Shown here one piece after another: positions 8,127 through 17,265 of a DNA stretch of 54,960 nucleotides (within the stretch, counting starts at the first letter, position 1; each line of letters begins with the position of its first letter). The translations under genes and the position numbers were made by a program. This DNA is from an uncultured Eubacteriales bacterium (GTDB taxonomy: Bacteria; Bacillota; Clostridia; Peptostreptococcales; Anaerovoracaceae), in assembly GCA_902796965.1 (NCBI GenBank), contig CADBRA010000002.1:1-54960 (forward strand), written 5' to 3'. The notes under the pieces are model-generated. The model ran no database searches, was not told the origin of the DNA, and saw only the letters and a program-made list of their open reading frames with translations.

Positions 8127-9659
8127 TCATCCGAAAATATCTCTCCCGCATCTGTACTGCACCGCCTCCGCGACATCGCCGGTTGCAATTTCGTTTCGTC
8201 CGTCCATGTCAGCTATCGTGCGTGCCACCTTCAAAATCCTGTCATATGATCTCACAGAAAGTTTTAATTCTTTATACGCTCTTCTGAGCAGCCTATCGCC
8301 TGCTTCATCGAGCCGGCAGTATTCTTTTATCTGTTCCGTACTCATCTGAGAATTATATTTAATGGAAGAATTCCTGTACCTGTGTGTCTGCATTTCCCTC
8401 GCCGTCATAACAGCAGCCTTCATCTCTGCAGTCGATATCCCTGACTTATGTTCACGTATTTCATCGTATCCAGGCGATGTCAGCGTCACGCACATATCTA
8501 TCCTGTCGAGAAACGGGCCTGACAGCCGCCTGTTGTATTTATGTATTTCGGCGGCAGTGCAAGTGCATTCACGGTCAGTGTCTCCCAGATATCCGCACGG
8601 ACACGGATTCATGGCCGCTACAGCGAGAAAGCTGCACGGCAGCGTAATGCTTCCCGAAATGCGCGATATTGTTACTTTCTCGTTTTCCAGCGGTATTCTG
8701 AGCGCTTCTCTTGACTGCTTTGAAAATTCTGCTATTTCATCGAGAAACAAAACTCCTGTATGCGCAAGAGAAACCTCTCCCGCCCTCGCTCTCAAGCCTC
8801 CGCCGATCAGTGCTGTCGGCGTAACTGTGTGATCAGGCGACCTGAACGGTCTCTTCGTTATCATGGGTCTCCCCTCTCCAAGCAGTCCGCTTGCGCTGTA
8901 TATCTTTGTAACTTCGAGAGCCTCCTCGTATAAAAGAGGTGGCATTATACCGGGCATTCGCTTTGCAAGCATGCTCTTGCCGCTTCCCGGCGAGCCAGTC
9001 ATGAGAACATTATGCATCGCTGATGCTGCTATCTGAAGAGCTCTCTTGGCCTGTTCCTGTCCTGAGACATCGGCAAAATCAGGAACATCATCTGTATCCT
9101 CAAAATCAGCGGCGCAAAACTCCACACGCTCGAGACCCACGCCGCTCATCGCGAAGCGTACTGCATCATTGAGCGTAGCTGCACAGTAGATTTCCGCATT
9201 CTCTACCATCGCTCCTTCTGATCTGTTGCCTTCCGGAATTACAAATTTTTTCATCCCGCATTCAAGCATTCCCGATATCATAGGCAGTACGCCGTTTATT
9301 CTGTTAATTCTGCCGTCTAACGCAAGTTCCCCTATAAAAACAAATTCCTCTATGCCTGCAGCCGCTGAAATTCCTGAAGATTTCAATATACACAGCGCAA
9401 TCGGCAGATCGAAGTGCGTACCTTCCTTCCTCACGCCGGCCGGAGAAAGATTTACAGTAACTCTCATGGCAGGGAATGAAAATCCCGAATTCACAATCGC
9501 CGTCCTCACACGTTCTTTCGACTCTCTTATGGCCGTATCAGGAAGGCCCACTATTGAAAATGTCGGAAAACCGAATGCCACATCAGTCTCAACCGATATC
9601 TCTTCTGCATCTATTCCGCGCAGAACAACGCTACTGACTTTTGAATACAAGCTCTCCAC
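8127..9659 (-). CDS. comM: ComM/YifB family AAA+ ATPase (Mg-chelatase-like)
   Basis: 510 aa, full length. The N-terminal Lon-S5-like domain has GFPTFSIVGLPDTAIRESKE and NLSPAGVRKEG. The Mg-chelatase AAA+ core has Walker A TGSPGSGKS and Walker B GVLFLDEIAEF, followed by the C-terminal helical domain. In naturally competent bacteria ComM is a hexameric helicase that extends branch migration during integration of transformed DNA; in Bacillota the homologue is less studied. It sits between yraN and dprA on the same strand. Confidence 0.93.
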   Translation of the reverse strand: MESLYSKVSSVVLRGIDAEEISVETDVAFGFPTFSIVGLPDTAIRESKERVRTAIVNSGFSFPAMRVTVNLSPAGVRKEGTHFDLPIALCILKSSGISAAAGIEEFVFIGELALDGRINRINGVLPMISGMLECGMKKFVIPEGNRSEGAMVENAEIYCAATLNDAVRFAMSGVGLERVEFCAADFEDTDDVPDFADVSGQEQAKRALQIAASAMHNVLMTGSPGSGKSMLAKRMPGIMPPLLYEEALEVTKIYSASGLLGEGRPMITKRPFRSPDHTVTPTALIGGGLRARAGEVSLAHTGVLFLDEIAEFSKQSREALRIPLENEKVTISRISGSITLPCSFLAVAAMNPCPCGYLGDTDRECTCTAAEIHKYNRRLSGPFLDRIDMCVTLTSPGYDEIREHKSGISTAEMKAAVMTAREMQTHRYRNSSIKYNSQMSTEQIKEYCRLDEAGDRLLRRAYKELKLSVRSYDRILKVARTIADMDGRNEIATGDVAEAVQYRCGRDIFG

Positions 9660-9717
9660 CTCCCTATGATTTCTTTAACACTGAACTTTCTTTTCAATAA
9701 ACTGTCAGCACTTCACT

Positions 9718-10083
9718 TCAGGCAGCTCTGCCGCCCTTTATCCTTCTTACTATGTATTTGCCGTAACAGTGCAGTATTTCAACTATGTCAATCCTTATTC
9801 CGCTGCATTCCGCTTCTGATTCCCGCATATAGCAATATGCACATCTCATAATGTGCTGCTCCTTCTTCCAATCCACGGCCTGACACGGCAGTCCGAAGCT
9901 TACTCTGCTGCGCGTCTTGACTTCTACAAAGCACAGAGTGCTGCCATCCATGGCTATAATATCTATCTCTCCGTATCTGCACCTGAAATTGCGCTCAAGT
10001 ATTCTGCATCCGTTTTTTTCAAGATACTCAGCCGCAATATCCTCTCCTTTGCGTCCAAGGGAAAGCCTCTCATTTCTTTTCAT
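9718..10083 (-). CDS. yraN: UPF0102 protein YraN (endonuclease-like fold)
   Basis: 121 aa, typical length. It starts with the family GRKGEDIAAEYLEKNG motif, then RNFRCRYGEIDIIA and FVEVKTRS. The conserved Glu/Asp/Lys set matches a restriction-endonuclease-like core (PD-(D/E)XK). Function is unproven; co-location with comM and dprA suggests DNA processing. SD GGAGGAG is 6-7 nt before the ATG. First gene of the yraN-comM-dprA operon. Confidence 0.92.
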   Translation of the reverse strand: MKRNERLSLGRKGEDIAAEYLEKNGCRILERNFRCRYGEIDIIAMDGSTLCFVEVKTRSRVSFGLPCQAVDWKKEQHIMRCAYCYMRESEAECSGIRIDIVEILHCYGKYIVRRIKGGRAA

Positions 10084-10105
10084 TATTGCTCCTCCGTGTA
10101 TCTAT

Positions 10106-10134
10106 ATTTTACCTTTTCAATCATTTTATGTCAA
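10106..10134 (-). promoter_or_regulatory. yraN-comM-dprA promoter
   Basis: Minus strand TTGACA, 17 nt, TAAAAT: near-perfect sigma-A. The leader to the yraN ATG is about 15-20 nt. No upstream ComK-like or inverted-repeat operator was recognised. Confidence 0.8.
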
Positions 10135-10454
10135 TATATGGAATCTCAATGACAAAAAAGCTGTGCTCAGACGGCTGTTAAGAAAAAACAAAATTGTATC
10201 TTATATTCAGCCGGATATATGCATCGAATGAAGCCGCCCGTCTTGCTCCGAAAAACATGTCAATACTGACAGCTTTAAAAAACAGCTGACGACGGAAAAA
10301 GCGCTTTCTTTTTTACATAACCGCAGCACGAAAAAAATAAATACTGCAGCGCATAATTTACACAACGCCGCGGTCATATCAATTTAAGCTGCGTGTATAA
10401 AAAATGCTGAAATGCCGGAAATTACAACAGGATGCTGCATTTCTATATGCACGC
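10135..10454. other. non-coding stretch between yraN promoter and coaBC terminator
   Basis: AT-rich spacer of about 320 nt. I see no ORF with an SD, no RNA gene and no clear repeat. Several A/T runs make it look like upstream promoter DNA. Confidence 0.5.
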
Positions 10455-10489
10455 AAAAAACGGGCATCTCCGTGTAAGAGTGCCCGTTT
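10455..10489 (-). terminator. intrinsic terminator of the dapF-coaBC operon
   Basis: Minus strand AAACGGGCA, a short loop, TGCCCGTTT and then T's (TTTTTTG). The 9-bp stem plus T-run lies 24 nt after the coaBC stop. Confidence 0.88.
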
Positions 10490-10513
10490 ATAAATATGTT
10501 TTAATATAAAATA

Positions 10514-11746
10514 TCAGTTTTTTTCGGAAAGCATTCCGACTACTCTGTCAAGAATAAGATCGGCAATACCGCTCTTTGGCATTTTGCCGAATTTTTCAGA
10601 GCTGCCGTCAGGCATTATGAATGTGACGATGTTCGTATCACGGTCGAAACCCGCGCCTTCCTGAGCGACGTTATTCGCGACGATCATGTCAAGATTCTTC
10701 TTCCTGATCTTTTCTGCTGCGAACTTCTCAAGATTCCTGGTTTCAGCTGCAAATCCCACGAGAACTTTGTTACCCTTCTTTTTGCCAAGTGTCGCGATTA
10801 TATCCGGATTTTCAACGAGATTAAGCGTTATTCCGCTGCTGCCGTCTTTTTTGATCTTGTGAGCCGACTGTTCGGCCATTTTAAAATCGCACGGAGCTGC
10901 TGCCTTGATCACCGCATCACATCCGTCGAAAGCAGCCTCGCACGCATCGAGCATATCGCCTGTGCTTCTGACATGGACGACATTAACGCCATCGGGCTCG
11001 GCAAGATTGACCGGCCCCGAAACGAGCGTGACGTCAGCACCTCTCGATACAGCGGCTTCAGCTATCGAATATCCCATCTTTCCAGATGATCTGTTGCTGA
11101 TAAATCTTACAGGATCTATATCTTCTACGGTAGGACCTGCTGTAACGAGTATGTGTTTCCCTGCAAGGTCCTTTTTTCTTTCTGTGCGCGGAGCGCTCGT
11201 CTCCTGCTGTTTTTCCTGAAGAAGCTTCAATATATAACCAGCTATCTCCTCAGGTTCAGCAAGCCTGCCCTTTCCTGTATCGCCGCAGGCCAGAATGCCT
11301 TCATCAGGTTCTATGAACAGGTATCCGAGCTTTTTCAGCCTGGCCATGTTCTCCTGAACGATTGGATTTTCATACATGTTAACATTCATCGCCGGAGCGA
11401 TCACAACAGGCGCTTTTGTTGCCATGACGGTCGTCGTCAGCATATCGTCGGCTATGCCGCACGCGATCTTGCCTATCACATCGGCCGTCGCCGGAGCGAT
11501 CACCATGACATCAGCTTTTTTAGCAAGAGCTATGTGTTCTACTTCCCAGTATTTTATGGATCCGAATGTGTCTGTGGTCACTGGATTTCTGGAGAGCGTC
11601 TGAAAAGTGAGCGGCGTCACGAACTTCGCGGCATTTTCAGTCATTATGACATCGACGTCTATATCTTTTTTGACGAGGGAGCTCACAAGCGCCGCTGATT
11701 TGTAGCACGCTATGCCGCCTGTCACTCCGAGTACCACACTGGCCAT
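10514..11746 (-). CDS. coaBC: bifunctional phosphopantothenoylcysteine decarboxylase/synthetase
   Basis: 410 aa; the second and third steps of CoA synthesis from 4'-phosphopantothenate. The N-terminal flavoprotein CoaC half (1-180) shows GVTGGIACYKS, VEHIALAKKAD with the catalytic His, PAMNVNMYENP and ACGDTGKGRL. The CoaB half (about 188-405) begins HILVTAGPTVEDIDPVRFIS and includes NRSSGKMGY. SD AGGAG. Last gene of the operon, 15 nt after rpoZ; the priA that often follows in Bacillota is not here because a terminator comes next. Confidence 0.96.
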   Translation of the reverse strand: MASVVLGVTGGIACYKSAALVSSLVKKDIDVDVIMTENAAKFVTPLTFQTLSRNPVTTDTFGSIKYWEVEHIALAKKADVMVIAPATADVIGKIACGIADDMLTTTVMATKAPVVIAPAMNVNMYENPIVQENMARLKKLGYLFIEPDEGILACGDTGKGRLAEPEEIAGYILKLLQEKQQETSAPRTERKKDLAGKHILVTAGPTVEDIDPVRFISNRSSGKMGYSIAEAAVSRGADVTLVSGPVNLAEPDGVNVVHVRSTGDMLDACEAAFDGCDAVIKAAAPCDFKMAEQSAHKIKKDGSSGITLNLVENPDIIATLGKKKGNKVLVGFAAETRNLEKFAAEKIRKKNLDMIVANNVAQEGAGFDRDTNIVTFIMPDGSSEKFGKMPKSGIADLILDRVVGMLSEKN

Positions 11747-11761
11747 ATTTTACTCCTCTTC

Positions 11762-12121
11762 CTATCTGCCCTCTGTTTCTACATCAGCTGCTGCATTTGA
11801 TTCGTCTGTATTTTCAGGGTTGTCAGCAGTTCCATTTTCTATCGAAGCCTCCGCATGAAGAGCTTCATAAGCCTCGTATTCTCTTTCGTTTTCTTCCTCT
11901 GCCAGTTCTTCTGCTTCCTCTTCAGAATGGAATTTGCGCGAATAAGTGATCTTATCCTCGTAGATCTCCTCTGTCGCGATCGAAACAGGCTTTTCTATGC
12001 CTATATCTACCAGTGGAGGATATCCGTCGATGAGATCTCTCGCGCGCTTCGATGCGAGTATCACCAGAGTGTATCTGCTGTCAACTTTTTTTCTGAGCTC
12101 ATTTATTGAAGGATAAAGCAT
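11762..12121 (-). CDS. rpoZ: RNA polymerase omega subunit with acidic tail
   Basis: 119 aa. The omega core (1-65) is recognisable from MLYPSINELRKKVDSRY and ILASKRARDL followed by the IGIEKPVSIATEEI stretch. Omega helps assemble and stabilise RNA polymerase. After about residue 66 comes a highly acidic, low-complexity tail (runs of E/A/N/D), longer than the roughly 70-90 aa typical for the family. Placement between gmk and coaBC is the standard Bacillota order. The stop lies 15 nt before coaBC. Confidence 0.92.
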   Translation of the reverse strand: MLYPSINELRKKVDSRYTLVILASKRARDLIDGYPPLVDIGIEKPVSIATEEIYEDKITYSRKFHSEEEAEELAEEENEREYEAYEALHAEASIENGTADNPENTDESNAAADVETEGR

Positions 12122-12124
12122 GTA

Positions 12125-12739
12125 TTAGTTCTCCTCTCCGTATTCTGAAATTATCTTGTCTGCTTCGCCGTCAAGGACTCTGCAGTGTTCCGCTTTTATT
12201 ATGTCAAGAACCTGTTCGGCCGCGCTGTCGAGATCGTCATTTACGACACCATAGTCATATCTGTCGATATATGCGATCTCTCCCAGAGCATTATTCATCC
12301 GCCGTTCTATGACGTCAGGAGCATCTGTACCGCGTCCCGTCAGTCTTTCTCTGAGGACTTTCATTGAAGGCGGAAGTATGAAAATATATACTCCCTCGTT
12401 ATATTTCTCTTTCACTTTCATCGCGCCCTGAACATCTATTTCCAGTATCATGTCACGGCCTGACTCGACCGTTTCAGTCACCGGATCGAGCGGCGTCCCA
12501 TAATAATACCCGTGGACACAGGCGTGTTCGAGGAATCTGCCCTCATCGGCGCGTTTGATGAATTCCTCTTCTGTCAGGAAATAATAGTCGACTCCGTCGA
12601 CATCTCCTGCGCGCGGAGCGCGCGTGGTCGCAGAAATCGAAAGCGAAACGTTTTCGAGCCTTTCCATAACACGTGATATTATCGTACCCTTTCCTGTTCC
12701 TGACGGACCTGATACGACAAAAAGTCTTCCTTTTTTCAT
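12125..12739 (-). CDS. gmk: guanylate kinase
   Basis: 204 aa. Phosphorylates GMP to GDP. The P-loop GPSGTGKGT is at 11-19, the GMP-binding segment TTRAPRAGDVDGVDYYF follows, then DYGVVNDDLD. Only 3 nt separate its stop from the rpoZ start, consistent with translational coupling. A GC-rich palindrome (GCGCGC-GGA-GCGCGC, 12609-12623) lies in the conserved TRAPRAG codons. Confidence 0.96.
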   Translation of the reverse strand: MKKGRLFVVSGPSGTGKGTIISRVMERLENVSLSISATTRAPRAGDVDGVDYYFLTEEEFIKRADEGRFLEHACVHGYYYGTPLDPVTETVESGRDMILEIDVQGAMKVKEKYNEGVYIFILPPSMKVLRERLTGRGTDAPDVIERRMNNALGEIAYIDRYDYGVVNDDLDSAAEQVLDIIKAEHCRVLDGEADKIISEYGEEN

Positions 12740-12787
12740 CAGATGCCTCCCGACGGCTGATCTTTCAGTTTTAATATTTAACTTGAT

Positions 12788-13669
12788 TTATTCTATGTTC
12801 TGAACCTGTTCGCGTATCTTTTCTACTTCGCTTTTTATGAGCAGTACAGAACGTGTTATTTCGATGTCATTTGCCTTTGAGCCGATTGTATTTGCTTCTC
12901 TGTTCATTTCCTGAACGAGGAAATCGAGCTTTTTGCCGATCGGTCCGCTCTTGTCAGATAGTATCAGATTCATCTCATCGACGTGGCTGTGAAGTCTGAC
13001 ATATTCTTCTGTGACATTGATCCTGTCAGCAAAAACTGCTGCTTCCTGAATGAGGCGTTCCTCGCTAACAGCTGCGTCGCCGATGAGCTCATGCATGTGT
13101 TCCTTAAGCCTGTTGTAATAATCGGTTACAACTTCAGGCGAACGTTCCTCGATTTTTTTCACGAGACCGTTTATCACATCGCCCCTTGCTCTGAGATCGT
13201 CCGCGAGCCTTTCGCCCTCAGCAGTTCTCATCGAGTCGTGCGCCCCGACAGCCGCAGAGACAGCAGACGTGAATGCGGAGATTATCTCATCCTCGTCTTC
13301 TTCTGCAGGCACAGTCCTGAGAACGTCCGGAAGAGATGCCAGGTGCTCAACGCTCACGCCTGGATCAATATCAAAATGCGACGCAAGCTCCCTGTATTTT
13401 TTCATGTATCTGCCGGCGAGCTCCATGTTAAGCTCAAGCTCTGTATCCGGCTCTCCGATATGCTCCACATTTATCGTAATATCTATCTTGCCGCGCTGTA
13501 TTTCTTTTTTTACAGTATTTTTTACCGAGTCCTCAGCAAAAGAGTATCTGCGCGGCATGCGCACATTTATATCGCAGTAGCGGTGATTTACAGACCTTAT
13601 CTCTGCCGTGACCCTACGCTTCTCATCCTCGAACTCTCCTCTGCCGAAGCCTGTCATGCTTTTTGCCAT
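12788..13669 (-). CDS. yicC: YicC family endoribonuclease
   Basis: 293 aa. Starts with the invariant MAKSMTGFGRGE and ends with the DUF1732 segment (FLVQEMNREANTIGSKAND, then the LLIKSEVEKIREQVQN helix). YicC proteins are RNases, shown in E. coli to act on the sRNA RyhB. SD AGAGGAG 11 nt before the ATG. It follows dapF by 16 nt. The small remA/ylzA gene that usually lies between yicC and gmk is missing; the 48-nt gap cannot hold it. Confidence 0.94.
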   Translation of the reverse strand: MAKSMTGFGRGEFEDEKRRVTAEIRSVNHRYCDINVRMPRRYSFAEDSVKNTVKKEIQRGKIDITINVEHIGEPDTELELNMELAGRYMKKYRELASHFDIDPGVSVEHLASLPDVLRTVPAEEDEDEIISAFTSAVSAAVGAHDSMRTAEGERLADDLRARGDVINGLVKKIEERSPEVVTDYYNRLKEHMHELIGDAAVSEERLIQEAAVFADRINVTEEYVRLHSHVDEMNLILSDKSGPIGKKLDFLVQEMNREANTIGSKANDIEITRSVLLIKSEVEKIREQVQNIE

Positions 13670-13685
13670 ATCGCTGAATTCTCCT

Positions 13686-14540
13686 CTAAAATCCAGGTGC
13701 GCTGCCTACAAATGTGAGAACGGCTCTGCCCTGCATGAACACCTGATTTCCGTCGAATGTGACGACGACTTCTCCGCCCGGCATCGTGACCTTTATGCTG
13801 TCTCCGAGTTTTTTATATGCTCTCGACACAGCGGCAGCACTGCATGCTCCCGTGCCGCAGGCGAGAGTCTTACCTGCACCGCGCTCCCATGTGCTGCACA
13901 ATACGTGCGAATCGTTTACGACACATACAAAATTGACATTTGTTCCATCCAGAGCAAATGCAGGCGCATGCTCTACCGAATCACCGTAAGTAAGAGCAAG
14001 CTGATCGAGAGCATTCATTCCGTCACCTATCTGATCATGAAAAATAACAGCATGCGGCACGCCGAGATGAGTGAACACAACGTCAAACTCCTGCCCCTCT
14101 CTGAAGCCCGGGGGGGTTATTCCGTATCTCGGAGACGGCTTGAGCTTAAGCTCTCTCATATCACCGACTTCGCCCATGTCGACTTTGACTACAGAAGCGC
14201 GTGTCGAACTCTCCAGAATTTCCACGGTCTTTATACCGTCACCCGTCTCAACTGTAAATTCGTCTTTATTCACGATCTTTCTGTCTTTTACGAACTTCGC
14301 GAAACATCTGATGCCGTTGCCGCACATGCCGGCCTCAGTGCCGTCCGCATTGTAATAGGCCATCTTGATATCAGCCTTTTTTGACGGCTCAGCAGCAATG
14401 AAGCCATCAGCTCCTACGCCGAAATGCCTGTCGCATATGTGATTTGCCAGCACAGGTCTGTTTGTTATGCTCAGATCCATGTTGTCGACAATGGCAAAAT
14501 CATTTCCTGCTCCCTGATATTTAAAAAAATCCAATCTCAT
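13686..14540 (-). CDS. dapF: diaminopimelate epimerase
   Basis: 284 aa from the ATG at 14540 (MRLDFFKYQGAGNDF), which carries AGGAG just upstream and begins exactly at the family N terminus; a further in-frame ATG at 14579 lacks an SD. It converts LL- to meso-diaminopimelate for lysine and peptidoglycan. The two catalytic cysteines are C73 in CGNGIRC and C228 in ACGTGAC. First gene of the dapF-yicC-gmk-rpoZ-coaBC operon. The partner lysA is 11 kb away in a different operon. Confidence 0.95.
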   Translation of the reverse strand: MRLDFFKYQGAGNDFAIVDNMDLSITNRPVLANHICDRHFGVGADGFIAAEPSKKADIKMAYYNADGTEAGMCGNGIRCFAKFVKDRKIVNKDEFTVETGDGIKTVEILESSTRASVVKVDMGEVGDMRELKLKPSPRYGITPPGFREGQEFDVVFTHLGVPHAVIFHDQIGDGMNALDQLALTYGDSVEHAPAFALDGTNVNFVCVVNDSHVLCSTWERGAGKTLACGTGACSAAAVSRAYKKLGDSIKVTMPGGEVVVTFDGNQVFMQGRAVLTFVGSAPGF

Positions 14541-14623
14541 CTTCTCCTGAAATATTAATCTTTTTAGCAGTTCAACCATCCGGCCTGAATGTCAGTGTAC
14601 CGGCACATTGAAGATTACATTCC

Positions 14624-14632
14624 ATAATAACA
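14624..14632 (-). promoter_or_regulatory. possible extended -10 promoter for dapF operon
   Basis: Minus strand TGTTATTAT, an extended -10 (TGn plus TATTAT), with no good -35 box at 17 nt. It would give a leader of about 80 nt. Tentative. Confidence 0.35.
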
Positions 14633-15194
14633 CAAATCTCGGTCTTTAATGCATAAGCTGCATCATATTCTCCATATATTTATTTTCCATATGGCGCTTT
14701 TAATCAGCTGTTCTCCATTTTCACTTCATATACATTTGGAATAAGGTAAAATCCCTTGCGGCCCCGCCAAATATATTATATTTTAAAGGATGAAACATTT
14801 CAGCATCTCCGGAAACCATATGTTCCGCATTCATCTGTGCTGCCGCAGAGGAATATATTTCTTTTGCGATTAAGTTCAGACTGGCATATGCGGGCCGCAT
14901 GACGATCGCTCCGCGATCACAGACATGAAAATGCGCAGAATGCATGATGCTTCACGGACCTGTTTCAAGGCAACGGAGAAATCAGTGAAGCCTGAAAATT
15001 CTTTATTTCCGGCATACATCATAACCGCCGTTTCCGCAAACTCAGACTATGATATATGGCTGAGCGTGCGCAATGCGCCTGATTTGTAATCCGGCGCAGA
15101 CTGAAATGCATCTTTACCATTATATACAATATATAAAAAAAATCCGCTGCAGAGCAATGACAATATTATTTCCAATGCAGATGCAGCGATAACA
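14633..15194. other. intergenic region between divergent dapF and rqcH
   Basis: About 560 nt with no convincing gene. It contains one exact TCC-loop palindrome at 14904-14918 (GATCGC-TCC-GCGATC). A 74-codon minus-strand frame at 14721-14945 has no SD and no recognisable product. AT-rich stretches near 15120-15140 may hold the rqcH promoter but no clear -35/-10 pair was found. Confidence 0.5.
14904..14918. repeat. TCC/GGA-loop palindrome copy (14904)
   Basis: GATCGC-TCC-GCGATC: 6-bp perfect arms around a 3-nt loop. Same architecture as copies at 182, 18980, 31698, 43299 and 52726. Confidence 0.7.
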
Positions 15195-15213
15195 GGCCTG
15201 AGAAATTCAGGCC
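15195..15213 (+). promoter_or_regulatory. stem-loop just upstream of the rqcH ribosome binding site
   Basis: GGCCTGA-GAAAT-TCAGGCC, a 7-bp perfect stem ending 3 nt before the SD GGGAGG (15216-15221). It may stabilise the mRNA 5' end or affect ribosome loading. Confidence 0.55.
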
Positions 15214-15229
15214 CTGGGAGGGAATAAAT

Positions 15230-16978
15230 ATGGCATTTGACGGAATCGTGACGGCCGCCGCCGTCAGCGAAATAAGCAAAGCCGTTACCGGCGGCAGGAT
15301 CGACAGGGTTTATCAACCGTCCTCCGAGGAAATCATCCTGCTAATAAGAAACAACGGCGAAAAACACAGGCTCTATATTTCAGCCGCTGCAAATCACGCA
15401 TGCATCTATCTCACAGAAGGAAAGGACACAAACCCTATGAACCCGCCTTCATTCTGTATGCTGCTCAGAAAGCACCTGCAGAGTGCGCGCATCAGAGAAG
15501 TGAAGCAGGTCGATTCAGAAAGAATCGTTGAAATATACACCGATGCGGTAAACGAGCTCGGATTCAGCGTTAATCACCGTCTCGTCATCGAGATCATGGG
15601 ACGCCACAGCAATGTATCGCTCGTCGACATGCGAACAGGAAAAATCATAGATTCAATCAAGAGACTCTCCGGCGATGTGAACAGATACAGGCAGACTCTG
15701 CCAGGAGTCGAATACGTGGCACCGCCATCTCACGGCAAAGTTCCATACTGTGATCTCAGCCGCAGCAGCTTCAGAAAAATAATTGACGAAGACAAGCACC
15801 GCGATCCCGAAAAAGCACTTGTATCAGGCATCCAGGGCATCAGTCCCGTTGCAGCAGCCGAGCTCGTTTTCAGAGCGGAACGATCGTCCGGCAGTCTGTC
15901 CGCTGACAGCCTTTATGACGCACTTATGGAGATGGTAGATCAGGTATCTTCAGGCTCAGCATCACCTGCAGTCTATTTCAGCAGCGACGGAACGCCCGTC
16001 GATTTTCATGCTGTCGACCTGACGATGTACGACGGTCTGTATGAACGCCGGCCAACCGAAAGCATAAGTCGTGCGTGCCGAGAATATTTCGAGGGACGCA
16101 TGACATCGAACAGAATACACCAGAAGTCATCTGATATAAGGCGGATCGTCAACGCAGCGCTGTCAAAGCTTCAGCTGAAAAAACAGAGACTTAACGAAGA
16201 CCTGATGCGCGCTGAGGATTCCGACAAATATCGGTTGTACGGCGAGCTCCTGACGGCAAGTCTGCATACGATAGGCGAAGGGCGCCAATTTGCTGTCGTC
16301 GACAACTATTACGATGGTACAACCCTTACCATTCCGCTCGATCCACGCTACAGCCCCGCTAAAAACGCGCAGAGATATTTCAAAAAATACGACAAAGCGA
16401 GAACAGCACTCGTCGAAAAACAGAAACAGCTTGATGAAACCGGGCGTGAGATCGAATACCTCGAGTCGGTGCTCAGCTTCACTGAAGATGCATCAACAAG
16501 CGAGGATCTCGACGAAATAAGAGCAGAGCTCGCCGAAAACGGCTATATGAAGCCGAAAAAAGATCAGAAACACCGCCGCCGCCGTAAAACCAAAATTCAC
16601 CCGTACGAATATACGCTCTCTTCAGGACTTAAAGTCATGGCCGGCCGCAACAACAGGGAAAACGACCAGCTCACATTTAAGCAGGCGTCCGCCGGTGATA
16701 TCTGGATGCATACAAAGGACATACCAGGTTCGCACGTCATCATATTTACCGGAGGACGCCGCCTCACCGCCGATGAAATATACGAGGCTGCTTCTATAGC
16801 AGCATATCACAGCAAAGCGAGTCAATCAGCTAATGTACCGGTCGACTACGTAAATGCAAGATATGTAAAAAAACCGGCCGGCGCACGCCCAGGCTACGTG
16901 ATTTTCACACACAACAGAACGGTCTATGTCGACCCGAAGCTGCCCGGGCATGATGCTACTGAAAGCTCCGCTGACTGA
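15230..16978 (+). CDS. rqcH: RqcH, ribosome quality control NFACT protein
   Basis: 582 aa. Bacterial Rqc2/NEMF homologue that binds obstructed 50S subunits and adds C-terminal Ala tails to stalled peptides. NFACT-N spans about 1-205 (MAFDGIVTAAAVSEI...), with VDSERIVEI at 94-102 at the place of the family's conserved acidic/Arg pair. Helix-hairpin-helix and coiled-coil segments cover about 280-430, with a basic stretch near 446-455. NFACT-R follows from about 460 (GLKVMAGRNNRENDQLT, DIWMHTKDIPGSHVII). SD GGGAGG. Stands alone between two opposite-strand operons; older literature calls homologues FbpA, a fibronectin-binding protein. Confidence 0.94.
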   Translation: MAFDGIVTAAAVSEISKAVTGGRIDRVYQPSSEEIILLIRNNGEKHRLYISAAANHACIYLTEGKDTNPMNPPSFCMLLRKHLQSARIREVKQVDSERIVEIYTDAVNELGFSVNHRLVIEIMGRHSNVSLVDMRTGKIIDSIKRLSGDVNRYRQTLPGVEYVAPPSHGKVPYCDLSRSSFRKIIDEDKHRDPEKALVSGIQGISPVAAAELVFRAERSSGSLSADSLYDALMEMVDQVSSGSASPAVYFSSDGTPVDFHAVDLTMYDGLYERRPTESISRACREYFEGRMTSNRIHQKSSDIRRIVNAALSKLQLKKQRLNEDLMRAEDSDKYRLYGELLTASLHTIGEGRQFAVVDNYYDGTTLTIPLDPRYSPAKNAQRYFKKYDKARTALVEKQKQLDETGREIEYLESVLSFTEDASTSEDLDEIRAELAENGYMKPKKDQKHRRRRKTKIHPYEYTLSSGLKVMAGRNNRENDQLTFKQASAGDIWMHTKDIPGSHVIIFTGGRRLTADEIYEAASIAAYHSKASQSANVPVDYVNARYVKKPAGARPGYVIFTHNRTVYVDPKLPGHDATESSAD

Positions 16979-17136
16979 TGCGGCGCGCAAGAATATACTG
17001 ATTCAGCCAGCCGCCTCATCACAGCCAATCCCTGACTGGCCCCTCATTTCAGATGGATCATGACAAAGACATGGGCTTCAAGTCAGAAAGCCCGGAATTA
17101 CGTCATTTTAATAACACATGCGATCTGATCCGGATT

Positions 17137-17154
17137 GCGGCCGCAGACGGCCGC
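17137..17154. other. GC-rich hairpin after rqcH
   Basis: GCGGCCG-CAGA-CGGCCGC, 7-bp stem with a tetraloop, 14 nt before the main terminator. No T-run follows; it may assist termination or protect the rqcH 3' end. Confidence 0.55.
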
Positions 17155-17167
17155 GATATCCACATAA

Positions 17168-17210
17168 AAAGATAAGGAGTGAGACCGCAAGGGCCTCACT
17201 CCTTATCTTT
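17168..17210. terminator. bidirectional terminator between rqcH and secG
   Basis: A 16-bp perfect stem, AAAGATAAGGAGTGAG with its complement, closing on CC-GCAA-GG. It ends in TCTTTATTT on the plus strand and TCTTTTTATG on the minus strand, so it can serve rqcH (+) and the eno-secG transcript (-). Confidence 0.92.
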
Positions 17211-17265
17211 ATTTCGTATTGATCTGATCAGCAGCTTAAAGCAAGTCTGTCTGATTTCACCCGCA

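Noticed and set aside
12609..12623. GCGCGC-GGA-GCGCGC palindrome as another repeat copy
   Set aside because: It lies in the conserved TRAPRAG codons of gmk, so the protein sequence explains it; similar short GCGC-GGA-GCGC strings occur in coaBC and the amylase coding regions.
14721..14945. 74-codon minus-strand frame between dapF and rqcH
   Set aside because: No SD, no recognisable motif, and it contains the 14904 palindrome.
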